Origin: an uncultured Dorea sp.
GTDB taxonomy: Bacteria > Bacillota_A > Clostridia > Lachnospirales > Lachnospiraceae
DNA length: 6,612 bases
NCBI GenBank assembly: GCA_948468495.1
Contig: CAOKJI010000106.1
Location: forward strand, 1-6,612
Direction: 5' to 3'
Both the position numbers and the translations under genes were made by a program. A model generated the notes under the pieces. It was not told the origin of the DNA. It did not search any database and was given only the letters and a program-made list of their open reading frames with translations. Of the stretch, positions 1 to 5,894 are shown piece by piece. Position 1 is the first letter of the stretch; every line of letters starts with the position of its first letter.

Positions 1-887
1 TGACCATTGCTTTCAATCTGGATTGAGAAATTTACAAACAGCATCGTCTGACAAGCCTCCTGGAAGGTACGCGCAGGCTGCGCCGGCACTCTGTCACAAA
101 TCTCGGCCATTTCCTCCAGCTCTTTCTTTCTGCGCGCATCCTGCTCCCGTTGCATCTGCTCTCTTAATTCCTGCGCATACCGGGCTGCGAACTTTAGCAC
201 TGCTTTATCTGCAATAATCGCCGCCTTGAGAAATGGTATCTTCTCAATGTCCTCCGGGAGAGTCGGATCTAAGGATGCCAGCACATCTTCCGCCTGTCTG
301 ATAACCCCTGACAGTCCCTCCCTGATCACTCTTCTGTAATCAGCGATGATATGCCCGTCTCCCCCTGTCATAATCCAGTCCTCATCAGAGCCCCGGACCT
401 GCTGACAGGCAATTTTGGCTTCCTCTGGAAGCAGCAGTTTCACCCGATCCTCATGAGTCTTGCCTTTCCAGTAAGGAATCACCTCTTCCAGAAGAACGCG
501 TTTTGTTTCCCCGTCAATCTGGTACGCATCCCCCGGTCTATCCGGGAAATAGTAAGGGTCTCCATTCAGCTCCTTTTCAATCCAGTCTACTGCAAATTCC
601 GGGAAAATCGGTGCAGAACGCGGAACAGAACCCAAATTCCCTACCAGAAGTCCTCCGTCATTTACGTAGATCGTCATCTCACTTAAAATCTTATCCAAAG
701 CTTTCGCTCTTCTAAGCACCTGGGGTTCTCCCTCTGTCTCTTTATAAGACTCTGTAATCAGCGCTCCTCTTTCGGCGCAAATTGACGGGTCCACTGCAAA
801 ATACTGTTCACGCAGTTTTTGGATTCGGGGAGACATCTGCGTCTCATCCTCCAAAAGCTCCAGGCACTGCATCATTAAATCCTTCAT
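1..887 (-). CDS. Glycyl radical enzyme (PFL-like dehydratase/lyase), N-terminal part
   Basis: This is the first 295 codons of a glycyl radical enzyme, a cytoplasmic oxygen-sensitive catalyst that uses a protein glycyl radical to cleave C-O, C-N, C-S or C-C bonds. The frame starts at ATG 887, with AGGAG (896-900) 8 nt upstream, and stays open to the window edge. Family hallmarks seen are ERGALITESYKETEG (residues 39-53), RRAKALDKILSEM (59-71), VGNLGSVPRSAPIFPE (82-97), GGDGHIIADYRRV (175-187) and PARTFQEA..IQIESNG (271-295), where the ESNGHS motif of dehydratase-type members begins. Family members are usually about 780-850 residues, so about 35% is visible. The catalytic Cys/Glu loop and the C-terminal glycyl radical motif are outside the window. 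His179 and Ser293 look like counterparts of the glycerol dehydratase substrate contacts His164 and Ser282; this is inference without an alignment. It starts 28 nt after the binding protein gene, so it is the likely catabolic enzyme of the operon. Substrate unknown. Confidence 0.93.
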   Translation of the reverse strand, partial: MKDLMMQCLELLEDETQMSPRIQKLREQYFAVDPSICAERGALITESYKETEGEPQVLRRAKALDKILSEMTIYVNDGGLLVGNLGSVPRSAPIFPEFAVDWIEKELNGDPYYFPDRPGDAYQIDGETKRVLLEEVIPYWKGKTHEDRVKLLLPEEAKIACQQVRGSDEDWIMTGGDGHIIADYRRVIREGLSGVIRQAEDVLASLDPTLPEDIEKIPFLKAAIIADKAVLKFAARYAQELREQMQREQDARRKKELEEMAEICDRVPAQPARTFQEACQTMLFVNFSIQIESNG

Positions 888-915
888 AATCTTCTCTCCT
901 CGCGTAACTTATCTT

Positions 916-1890
916 TTACTTATAATCAGCAACATTTTCACTGGTTACCAGTTCAAAGGGAACATCATACCAGTCGTCCACTTCTTCTCCCTGAGCGGCC
1001 TGCACTGCAACGTCAATTGCAGTCTGGGACTGTGCCGTCGCGTTCTGGAATACGGTGCAGAGAAGTCCGCCCTCTTCCACTGACTTTAATGCATCTGCAA
1101 TTGCGTCAATTCCTACCACTGGAATATCCTTCTGCTTACCGGCTGCCGCTATCGCATTATATGCCCCGATAGCCATCTCATCATTCTGGGCAACTACTGC
1201 GTTGATTGTCTTTCCGGTCTGCAGCCAGTTCTCCATCAGAGTCATAGCTTCCGCCCGGTCCCAGTTAGCGCTTTCTTCGTAAATAACGTTGATGTCCGGA
1301 TATTTGTCAAGAATATTCTGAATACCCTTGCTTCTGTCAGCCTGTGCAGAAATGCCTGTCGGTCCCAGAATCACCGCGATATCGCCCTTGCCTTCAATGG
1401 CGTCTGCAACCATCTGCATCTCAATCTCTCCGGCTTCCACATCGTTAGAACCTACAAATGCAGTCGCGGAGCTTAAGTCTGATAACTGCGTACAAACTAC
1501 TACAATCGGAATCCCTGCTTCCGCCGCTTTCTGAGCGCAGGGAATGCAGCCGTCCTTATCATACGGATTCAGTACAATCGCATCCACGCCCTGAGTAATG
1601 AAATTCTCAACCTGGGATACCTGATTGTCTGCGTCGCCCTGGCCGTCGGCGGACACATAGTTATATCCCTTTTCCTCACAGTAGCTCTCCGCTACCTCTG
1701 CAAGCTGCATGATGTACTCATTTGCCAAATCCTGCCAGGTACATGCAACGGTGACCTGCTCTTTATCCCCTTCTTCTTTCACCGTTTCTTCTCCGCCGGT
1801 CTTCTCCTCTGTACCGGACGAACCGCACCCCGCCAGCAAACCAAACGTCATCATTACCGCCAACAATCCTGCCAAACATCTCTTTTTCAT
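916..1890 (-). CDS. RbsB-type sugar ABC transporter substrate-binding lipoprotein
   Basis: This 324-residue extracytoplasmic binding protein (Peripla_BP_4/type 1 fold) captures the ligand for the adjacent CUT2 transporter. The start chosen is ATG 1890, giving a standard lipoprotein signal: MKKR, a hydrophobic stretch, then the lipobox LLAGC with lipidated Cys22. AGGAG (1899-1903) sits 8 nt upstream. An upstream TTG (1962) would add 24 basic residues before the signal and lacks support. After an acidic Gly/Glu linker (about 23-44) come the two lobes, with DNQVSQVENFITQGVDAIVLNP (residues 88-109), GSNDVEAGE (147-155), Arg186, AQNDEMAIGAYNAI (234-247), GIDA with Asp262, and Gln282. C-lobe ligand contacts known from E. 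coli RbsB (Arg141, Asn190, Asp215, Gln235) appear kept. The N-lobe Asp-Arg pair (89-90) appears replaced near Cys133-Gln135, so the ligand is probably not ribose. Several cysteines, including CIPC (115-118), are unusual for an exported protein. Confidence 0.95.
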   Translation of the reverse strand: MKKRCLAGLLAVMMTFGLLAGCGSSGTEEKTGGEETVKEEGDKEQVTVACTWQDLANEYIMQLAEVAESYCEEKGYNYVSADGQGDADNQVSQVENFITQGVDAIVLNPYDKDGCIPCAQKAAEAGIPIVVVCTQLSDLSSATAFVGSNDVEAGEIEMQMVADAIEGKGDIAVILGPTGISAQADRSKGIQNILDKYPDINVIYEESANWDRAEAMTLMENWLQTGKTINAVVAQNDEMAIGAYNAIAAAGKQKDIPVVGIDAIADALKSVEEGGLLCTVFQNATAQSQTAIDVAVQAAQGEEVDDWYDVPFELVTSENVADYK

Positions 1891-1898
1891 ACTTTTTT

Positions 1899-1903
1899 CT
1901 CCT
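1899..1903 (-). promoter_or_regulatory. Ribosome binding site of the binding protein gene
   Basis: AGGAG lies in a purine-rich run 8 nt before ATG 1890. It decides the start in favour of the lipoprotein signal and against the upstream in-frame TTG at 1962. Confidence 0.85.
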
Positions 1904-1980
1904 TTTCTTTTTTTATTCTGATCTGCTTTCCTTAGAGCGTATCCCCTCATTACTTTCCGCAAAATGCCGTCTCAATTTGG

Positions 1981-2016
1981 AAACACACTCCAGCAGTATC
2001 ATTCGTTCGAGTGTTT
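1981..2016 (-). other. Imperfect inverted repeat spanning the permease stop codon
   Basis: GAGTGT (2009-2014) and ACACTC (1985-1990) can pair over 6 bp, with a few more A-T pairs outside a small bulge, around a loop of about 18 nt containing the permease TGA (1999-2001). No T-run follows, so it is not a convincing terminator. It lies at the head of the 108-nt gap before the binding protein gene. There it could act as an mRNA stabilising or processing hairpin that raises binding protein output relative to the membrane parts. That role is inference, and chance pairing is possible. Confidence 0.25.
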
Positions 2017-2967
2017 CTTCCTGTCAAGTAATACAGCCGCTACAATAATAACTCCCTTAATTACCTGCTGATAATAAGAGGACACGCCCAGCATATCCAG
2101 ACCATTGGTCAGGACGCCCAGAATCAGCATACCCACAACCGTTCCGGAAATCGTGCCCACGCCGCCGGACAGACTTGCTCCTCCGATTACCGCCGCCGCT
2201 ATGGCGTCCAGCTCATAGCCTTCCCCGGACGCCGGCTGACCGGTCATCGTCCTTGCCGACAGCAGAATCCCGGCAATCGCGCAGGTAACGCCCGCTATGG
2301 CATAGGCGGAAAATTTAATCAGCTTTACATTAATTCCTGACACCAGCGCCGCCTGCTCATTTCCTCCAACTGCGCGGATATATCTCCCGTATTTTGTAAA
2401 TTCCATAAGATAAACAGCAATGACAATCACAACTGCCATCACAATAATCGGAATCGGAATTGCCCCCACGAATCCATTTCCTATATTGGTATATTCCGGC
2501 AGAATATTAATAACCGGGCGTCCGTTGGTATAAATCATTGCTAAGCCTCTGGCCGCCGTTGTCATCGCCAGTGTAGCAATAAATGCCGCCACCTTAAGCC
2601 ACGCAACACAGAGTCCGTTGACCGCGCCGCACACAAGTCCCACCAATATACCAAGCAGAAGGGATATTGCCAGCGGGTGCGGATTGTCCGACGTTGCAAA
2701 TGAAGTGGCAATTACAGCGCTGAGAGCCAGCACCGAGCCCACAGACAAATCAATCCCGCCTGTCATAATCACAATGGTCACTCCAATCGCCATGACCGCC
2801 TTGATTGAAATCTGCCGCAGCACATTAATGAAATTCTGCGTATTAAAAAACGAAGGAGTTATAATTGCCAGTACTACAACCATAAGTATAAGTGCAACAT
2901 AAATTCCATACTTTCCAAATATTTTCCCCAGGATATCCTTTCCTCTTTGCTCTCTTTTCGTATTCAT
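1999..2967 (-). CDS. RbsC-type sugar ABC transporter permease
   Basis: This 322-residue integral membrane subunit of a CUT2 (ribose/galactoside/xylose type) importer presumably works as a homodimer with the fused ATPase encoded just upstream. The frame starts at ATG 2967 with TAAGGAG (2974-2980) 6 nt upstream. Hydrophobic segments start near residues 20-38, 56-70, 76-92, 98-122, 125-145, 168-190, 217-237, 254-285 and 300-315. Family signatures seen are ITPSFFNTQNFINVLRQIS (36-54), MTGGIDLSVGSVLALSAV (68-85), GGNEQAALVSGIN (201-213, the cytoplasmic loop that engages the ATPase in this family), and AIAAAVIGGASLSGGVGT (255-272). Length and layout are normal and no break is visible. It starts 27 nt after the ATPase stop codon, fitting co-transcription. 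Substrate cannot be read from this subunit. Confidence 0.96.
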   Translation of the reverse strand: MNTKREQRGKDILGKIFGKYGIYVALILMVVVLAIITPSFFNTQNFINVLRQISIKAVMAIGVTIVIMTGGIDLSVGSVLALSAVIATSFATSDNPHPLAISLLLGILVGLVCGAVNGLCVAWLKVAAFIATLAMTTAARGLAMIYTNGRPVINILPEYTNIGNGFVGAIPIPIIVMAVVIVIAVYLMEFTKYGRYIRAVGGNEQAALVSGINVKLIKFSAYAIAGVTCAIAGILLSARTMTGQPASGEGYELDAIAAAVIGGASLSGGVGTISGTVVGMLILGVLTNGLDMLGVSSYYQQVIKGVIIVAAVLLDRKKHSNE

Positions 2968-2994
2968 GCCATTCTCCTTACGTATACAATTTGA

Positions 2995-4509
2995 CTATTT
3001 GATTGCGCTTGCCAGAATTGCTTCCTGACTGAACTCTGCGCGCTTAAATTCTCCGGTCAGCGTCCCCTCATGCAGTACAAGCACCCTGTCGCTCATTCCC
3101 ATCAGCTCCGGCATCTCCGAAGATATCATGATAATTGCCTTCCCCTCTGACGCCAGCCTGTCCATAAGCTTGTAGATTTCAGCCTTGGCGCCCACGTCAA
3201 TTCCTCTGGTGGGCTCGTCCATAATAATCACTTCCGGGTCTCCAAGCAGCCATTTTGCAAGAACCACTTTCTGCTGATTTCCCCCGCTTAATGTATTGAC
3301 TCTGGTCTCCTTTGACGGCGTTTTAATCTGCAGAAGCTCCACCGCATCGTCGACCAGCTTTCTCTCTTTTCGGAAATCCAGCAGGTGATACAGCTTTAAT
3401 ATCATTTTCAAATACACAATGGTAATATTCGTCCTAATTGACGCTCCCAAATCCAGACCGAATAATTTTCTATCCTCCGATACAAAGGCAATGCCATTCT
3501 TAATTGCGCTCTTCGGAGACCGAATCAATACTTCCCTTCCATGTACTGCAACCGTTCCTTTGTCCGGTTTTCTAAGTCCAAATATGGTTTCCATCAGCTC
3601 CGTTCTTCCCGCGCCCATCAACCCGTATATTCCAAGAATTTCACCTCTGTTTACCTGGAAACTGATTCCTTTAAATTCCTTTTCTCTCGTCAAATCCTTA
3701 ACCGAAAAGATTTCCTGCTCTTTCCTATCTGTTTCCTGCAAAGCGTCTCTCGGGTACATATCCTTCAATTCTCTCCCGACCATACAATACACCAGCGAAT
3801 CATGGTCAAATTCCGATGAGAGCTTAGAATCAATATACTTCCCGTCCCGAAGCACCGTAATACGGTCTGCAATTCGGAATATTTCGTCCATCTTATGGGA
3901 AATATAAATAATCGCCTTATTCTGTTTCTTAAGCGTTTCAATCATTTCAAAGAGCTTATCTACTTCATGATCCGTAATTGCCGAGGTCGGCTCATCCATA
4001 ATAATTACATCTGCATGATAAGAAGTAGCCTTTACAATCTCCACCATCTGCATCTGCGCCACGCTTAAGTTTCTAATCTTATCTGTTACCCTGATTGCGA
4101 TTCCCAGCTCATCAAATTGCTTCTGTGCCCTCCTTACCAGCTCTTTCGTCTTGACCACACCGGTTTTTCCCACAAGTTCTCTTCCCAGAAACAGATTCTG
4201 CTCTACTGTCATATCCAGAATCATATTCAATTCCTGATGAATAATTGATATCCCCTGTTCCAGAGAATCTTTTGGATTATGCACAGTCAGAGGCTGTCCC
4301 TTATAGATAATCTCGCCTGCATCGGCCTTATATATACCTGCAAGAATCTTCATCAGCGTAGATTTTCCGGCTCCGTTCTCACCCATCAGCGCGTGAACCT
4401 CTCCCGGATAAATATCCAGTGATACGTCGTCCAACGCAACTACTCCGGGAAATTCTTTCCTGACATGTCTGATTTCCAGAATCTTCTTTTTCTCTTCCAT
4501 TCCCTCCAT
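2995..4509 (-). CDS. RbsA-type sugar ABC transporter ATPase, two fused nucleotide-binding domains
   Basis: This 504-residue protein powers the importer by ATP hydrolysis at the cytoplasmic face. Domain 1 has Walker A GENGAGKST (43-51), Q-loop HQE (91-93), a family-typical degenerate signature LSVAQMQMVEI (148-158), Walker B VIIMDEPTSA (168-177) and switch His205 in YISHKMDEI. Domain 2 has the degenerate Walker A GLMGAGRTEL (296-305), the canonical signature LSGGNQQKV (407-415) and Walker B VIIMDEPTRGID (427-438). Its switch-His region reads ISSEMPEL, as is usual in CUT2 ATPases, so only one composite site is likely fully active. Start ATG 4509 is chosen because GGAGG (4516-4520) lies 6 nt upstream. 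A longer GTG start at 4536 falls inside an operator palindrome and has no ribosome binding site. It is the first structural gene of the operon. Confidence 0.96.
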   Translation of the reverse strand: MEGMEEKKKILEIRHVRKEFPGVVALDDVSLDIYPGEVHALMGENGAGKSTLMKILAGIYKADAGEIIYKGQPLTVHNPKDSLEQGISIIHQELNMILDMTVEQNLFLGRELVGKTGVVKTKELVRRAQKQFDELGIAIRVTDKIRNLSVAQMQMVEIVKATSYHADVIIMDEPTSAITDHEVDKLFEMIETLKKQNKAIIYISHKMDEIFRIADRITVLRDGKYIDSKLSSEFDHDSLVYCMVGRELKDMYPRDALQETDRKEQEIFSVKDLTREKEFKGISFQVNRGEILGIYGLMGAGRTELMETIFGLRKPDKGTVAVHGREVLIRSPKSAIKNGIAFVSEDRKLFGLDLGASIRTNITIVYLKMILKLYHLLDFRKERKLVDDAVELLQIKTPSKETRVNTLSGGNQQKVVLAKWLLGDPEVIIMDEPTRGIDVGAKAEIYKLMDRLASEGKAIIMISSEMPELMGMSDRVLVLHEGTLTGEFKRAEFSQEAILASAIK

Positions 4510-4515
4510 ACATTT

Positions 4516-4520
4516 CCTCC
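4516..4520 (-). promoter_or_regulatory. Ribosome binding site of the ATPase gene
   Basis: GGAGG lies 6 nt upstream of ATG 4509 and fixes that start. It is only 8 nt downstream of the edge of the operator palindrome at 4529-4544. Confidence 0.88.
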
Positions 4521-4528
4521 TTTTTATA

Positions 4529-4544
4529 TTGAACACGTGTTAAA
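4529..4544. promoter_or_regulatory. LacI-family operator O3, upstream of the ATPase ribosome binding site
   Basis: TTGAACACGTGTTAAA is a palindrome around CACGTG with its centre between 4536 and 4537. It matches the other two sites at 14 of 16 positions, differing at the third and fourth bases. It lies in the transcribed leader, roughly 150-170 nt downstream of the predicted operon start. A bound repressor there could block elongation or form a 183-bp loop with the site at 4712-4727. A symmetric AT-flanked palindrome with a central CG is typical of LacI-family operators. Assignment to the neighbouring regulator is inference from the shared sequence and placement. Confidence 0.8.
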
Positions 4545-4611
4545 TTTTTCCAAAAAATAAACAAACCATATTGATTCGATTCATTTGAAATGCGCCTTCT
4601 CTGCTTACCAT
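4540..4611 (-). CDS. Possible 23-residue leader peptide
   Basis: A short frame runs from ATG 4611 to TAA 4540-4542 and encodes MVSREGAFQMNRINMVCLFF followed by GKI. A good Shine-Dalgarno GGAGG (4620-4624) sits 8 nt upstream of the ATG. The stop codon lies inside operator O3, and the ATPase start is 30 nt further on. The peptide has a basic/polar first half and a short hydrophobic Met-Val-Cys-Leu-Phe-Phe stretch. I recognise no family and see no run of one amino acid that would suggest classical attenuation. It may be a real leader frame that couples translation to the ATPase, or a chance frame behind a purine-rich stretch. Confidence 0.25.
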   Translation of the reverse strand: MVSREGAFQMNRINMVCLFFGKI

Positions 4612-4637
4612 AATTCTTCCCTCCCATCCGCAAAAGT

Positions 4638-4675
4638 ATACCCTTTCGGGCACCCCATCATGGCCATTCGGCCAT
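4638..4675 (-). promoter_or_regulatory. Two hairpins in the operon leader RNA
   Basis: Two hairpins lie in tandem in the predicted 5' leader. In the transcript the first is AUGGCC-GAAU-GGCCAU, a perfect 6-bp stem (4660-4675). The second is CCC closed by a GAAA tetraloop on GGG, extended by U-A and G-U pairs to about 6 bp (4638-4653). No T-run follows either, so they are not terminators. I do not recognise a known riboswitch class here. They could be mRNA-stabilising structures or part of a larger fold, or incidental. Confidence 0.35.
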
Positions 4676-4703
4676 TTCATAAGGTCTTGTTTCGTCACAA
4701 CGC

Positions 4704-4709
4704 ATTATA
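4704..4709 (-). promoter_or_regulatory. Predicted -10 box of the transporter operon promoter
   Basis: A perfect TATAAT (minus strand) lies 2 bp downstream of operator O2. The -35 region at the right spacing (CGCTTT at 17 bp) is poor, and the best TTG-containing hexamer, TTGTCG, is 21 bp away. Transcription would begin near 4697 and give a leader of about 190 nt. With O2 filling the -10/-35 spacer, bound repressor should exclude RNA polymerase. The weak -35 suggests low basal output or dependence on another factor. Confidence 0.55.
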
Positions 4710-4711
4710 TA

Positions 4712-4727
4712 TTTTACACGTGTTAAA
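4712..4727. promoter_or_regulatory. LacI-family operator O2, in the transporter promoter
   Basis: TTTTACACGTGTTAAA is identical over all 16 bases to the site in front of the regulator gene (5836-5851). It lies immediately upstream of the TATAAT at 4704-4709, the classic place for a repressor to block promoter binding. It begins 46 bp downstream of the regulator stop codon. Confidence 0.85.
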
Positions 4728-4773
4728 AAGCGACAACAAAAAGCTCTTTTCTTTTATTCTCTTAAATCGACTC

Positions 4774-5823
4774 TCAGTAGTCTCCATAATAGTCCACATT
4801 AGTAGACATAACAATTCCGAGCTTGGCATAATGATCCTTTTTCTCAAACTCTCTTCCATAACACATCTGCTCAAACAAAGACTTTGCTGCAAGATATGCC
4901 TGTCCCACCAAATCCTGGGAAACTACTGCGTCTACCGTTGAATTTCTTAAATACGGCACAACTTCTTCATAGCAGTCAAAGCCTATCAGACAGATACTGC
5001 CGCCAATTCCCTTATTCCAGACCATCTCCGCCACAGAAGCCAGCTTATAGGACACGTCATAAATCCCTGCCAGATTCGGATATTCCTTCATATAATCTTC
5101 TACACATTCCACCGCCTGTCTGTCACTATTAATATTCTCAACAACAGATACAATCTCAAGCCCCTGATACTTCCCGCTTTCCTGTATAAATCCTTCGCAA
5201 CGATCCTTCACTGCCGAGTCTATCTCCATACTATTCGTTAAGAGTACCAGAATTTGACCGCCTCCCGGCAGAAGCTTGCCCATCAGTTCTCCCGCAACCC
5301 GGCCGCTCTGATAATAATCCGGGCCCACATATATTCTATGCTCTTCTTCCACATAACGGCTCAGATATACGATATTACACCCCAGCCCCCGCAGCTCATT
5401 TACCTTGTCCCGGACTACGCTGCTCTTCGCCACTGCTATAATAATATTACGAATCCCTTCATCATAAAGTTCCTGTAGCTGCTCCAGCTGCTTCTCCGGC
5501 TCTAAAAATTCCGACTCCCGAATCACCAGCTTCAGTCCATGGTCCCGAAACTCTTCCTGCGCCCGCTCTAATCCCTTCACCGCTGTTCTGGCGAAATAAG
5601 GACTCAGATGCAATATTCCTACATATCCGATAATGTACTCTCTGTTGCGGGCAAGATCTCTTGCGTTATAATTCGGTACATAATGGTACTTCTCCAGCGC
5701 CTTCTCAACCTTTTTCTTTGTCTTCTCTGTTACATAACCTTTATTATTAATGACCTTATAAATGGTCGTTCTTGATATATTAATTTCCTCAGATATCTCT
5801 TCCAAAGACATTCTTTTCTGCAT
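4774..5823 (-). CDS. LacI-family transcriptional regulator
   Basis: This 349-residue repressor has an N-terminal helix-turn-helix, residues about 5-30 (MSLEEISEEINISRTTIYKV then INNKGYV). A hinge helix YVPNYNARDLARN (48-60) follows, with Leu57 in the position that intercalates at the operator centre. The rest is a periplasmic-binding-protein-like sensor domain (about 63-349). IGFDCYEEVVP (280-290) carries the Asp283 counterpart of a common LacI-family effector contact. ATG 5823 is chosen because the domain begins there and the promoter and operator lie just upstream; the upstream in-frame GTG at 5934 would start before that promoter. The ribosome binding site is weak (GAGAG, 5830-5834). It is divergent from no gene: it points the same way as the transporter operon and has no clear terminator behind it. 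Likely role: sensing the imported compound or a metabolite, and controlling itself and the operon through the CACGTG palindromes. Confidence 0.95.
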   Translation of the reverse strand: MQKRMSLEEISEEINISRTTIYKVINNKGYVTEKTKKKVEKALEKYHYVPNYNARDLARNREYIIGYVGILHLSPYFARTAVKGLERAQEEFRDHGLKLVIRESEFLEPEKQLEQLQELYDEGIRNIIIAVAKSSVVRDKVNELRGLGCNIVYLSRYVEEEHRIYVGPDYYQSGRVAGELMGKLLPGGGQILVLLTNSMEIDSAVKDRCEGFIQESGKYQGLEIVSVVENINSDRQAVECVEDYMKEYPNLAGIYDVSYKLASVAEMVWNKGIGGSICLIGFDCYEEVVPYLRNSTVDAVVSQDLVGQAYLAAKSLFEQMCYGREFEKKDHYAKLGIVMSTNVDYYGDY

Positions 5824-5835
5824 AGTTGACTCTCT

Positions 5836-5851
5836 TTTTACACGTGTTAAA
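5836..5851. promoter_or_regulatory. LacI-family operator O1, regulator autoregulation site
   Basis: TTTTACACGTGTTAAA lies between the regulator promoter (-10 at 5866-5871) and its start codon at 5823. It spans about +8 to +23 relative to the predicted transcription start near 5859. It is identical to O2, which supports one protein binding both and negative autoregulation by a downstream block. Confidence 0.85.
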
Positions 5852-5865
5852 TTTCTTATAAACTG

Positions 5866-5894
5866 AGTATAACCCTTTTTGTGCAATCTGTCAA
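5866..5894 (-). promoter_or_regulatory. Promoter of the LacI-family regulator
   Basis: A perfect -35 TTGACA (5889-5894) is separated by exactly 17 bp from a near-perfect -10 TATACT (5866-5871) on the minus strand. Upstream (5898-5930) lie A-tracts at about 10-bp spacing, which could act as an UP element or bend the DNA. This is the strongest sigma-A type promoter I see in the window. Confidence 0.88.

Noticed and set aside
351..686. A 111-codon plus-strand frame
   Set aside because: It lies wholly antisense to the radical enzyme frame, which carries clear family motifs; the plus-strand product is low complexity without a recognisable fold or ribosome binding site.
1891..1962. TTG start at 1962 for the binding protein
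   Set aside because: It would put 24 basic residues before the lipoprotein signal; ATG 1890 has a good ribosome binding site and a standard signal.
1947..1975. Possible internal promoter TTGAGA-17-TAATGA before the binding protein gene
   Set aside because: The -35 is fair, but the -10 matches the consensus at only 2 of 6 positions.
3419..3907. A 162-codon plus-strand frame
   Set aside because: It is antisense to the well-conserved ATPase gene and is explained by the codon pattern of that gene.
4507..4536. GTG start for the ATPase at 4536
   Set aside because: That codon lies inside operator O3 and has no ribosome binding site, whereas ATG 4509 has GGAGG at 6 nt spacing.
4521..4552. Promoter TTGGAA-19-TATAAA overlapping operator O3
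   Set aside because: The start would fall in or after the ATPase ribosome binding site, leaving no usable leader, and the spacer is too long.
4660..4675. ATGGCC-GAAT-GGCCAT hairpin as the regulator's terminator
   Set aside because: It lies about 100 nt after the stop codon, downstream of the operon -10, and has no T-run.
4690..4702. CcpA (cre)-like sequence TTGTGACGAAACAA downstream of the operon -10
   Set aside because: The spacing between the TG and CG elements is one base short of the cre consensus, so catabolite repression is not supported.
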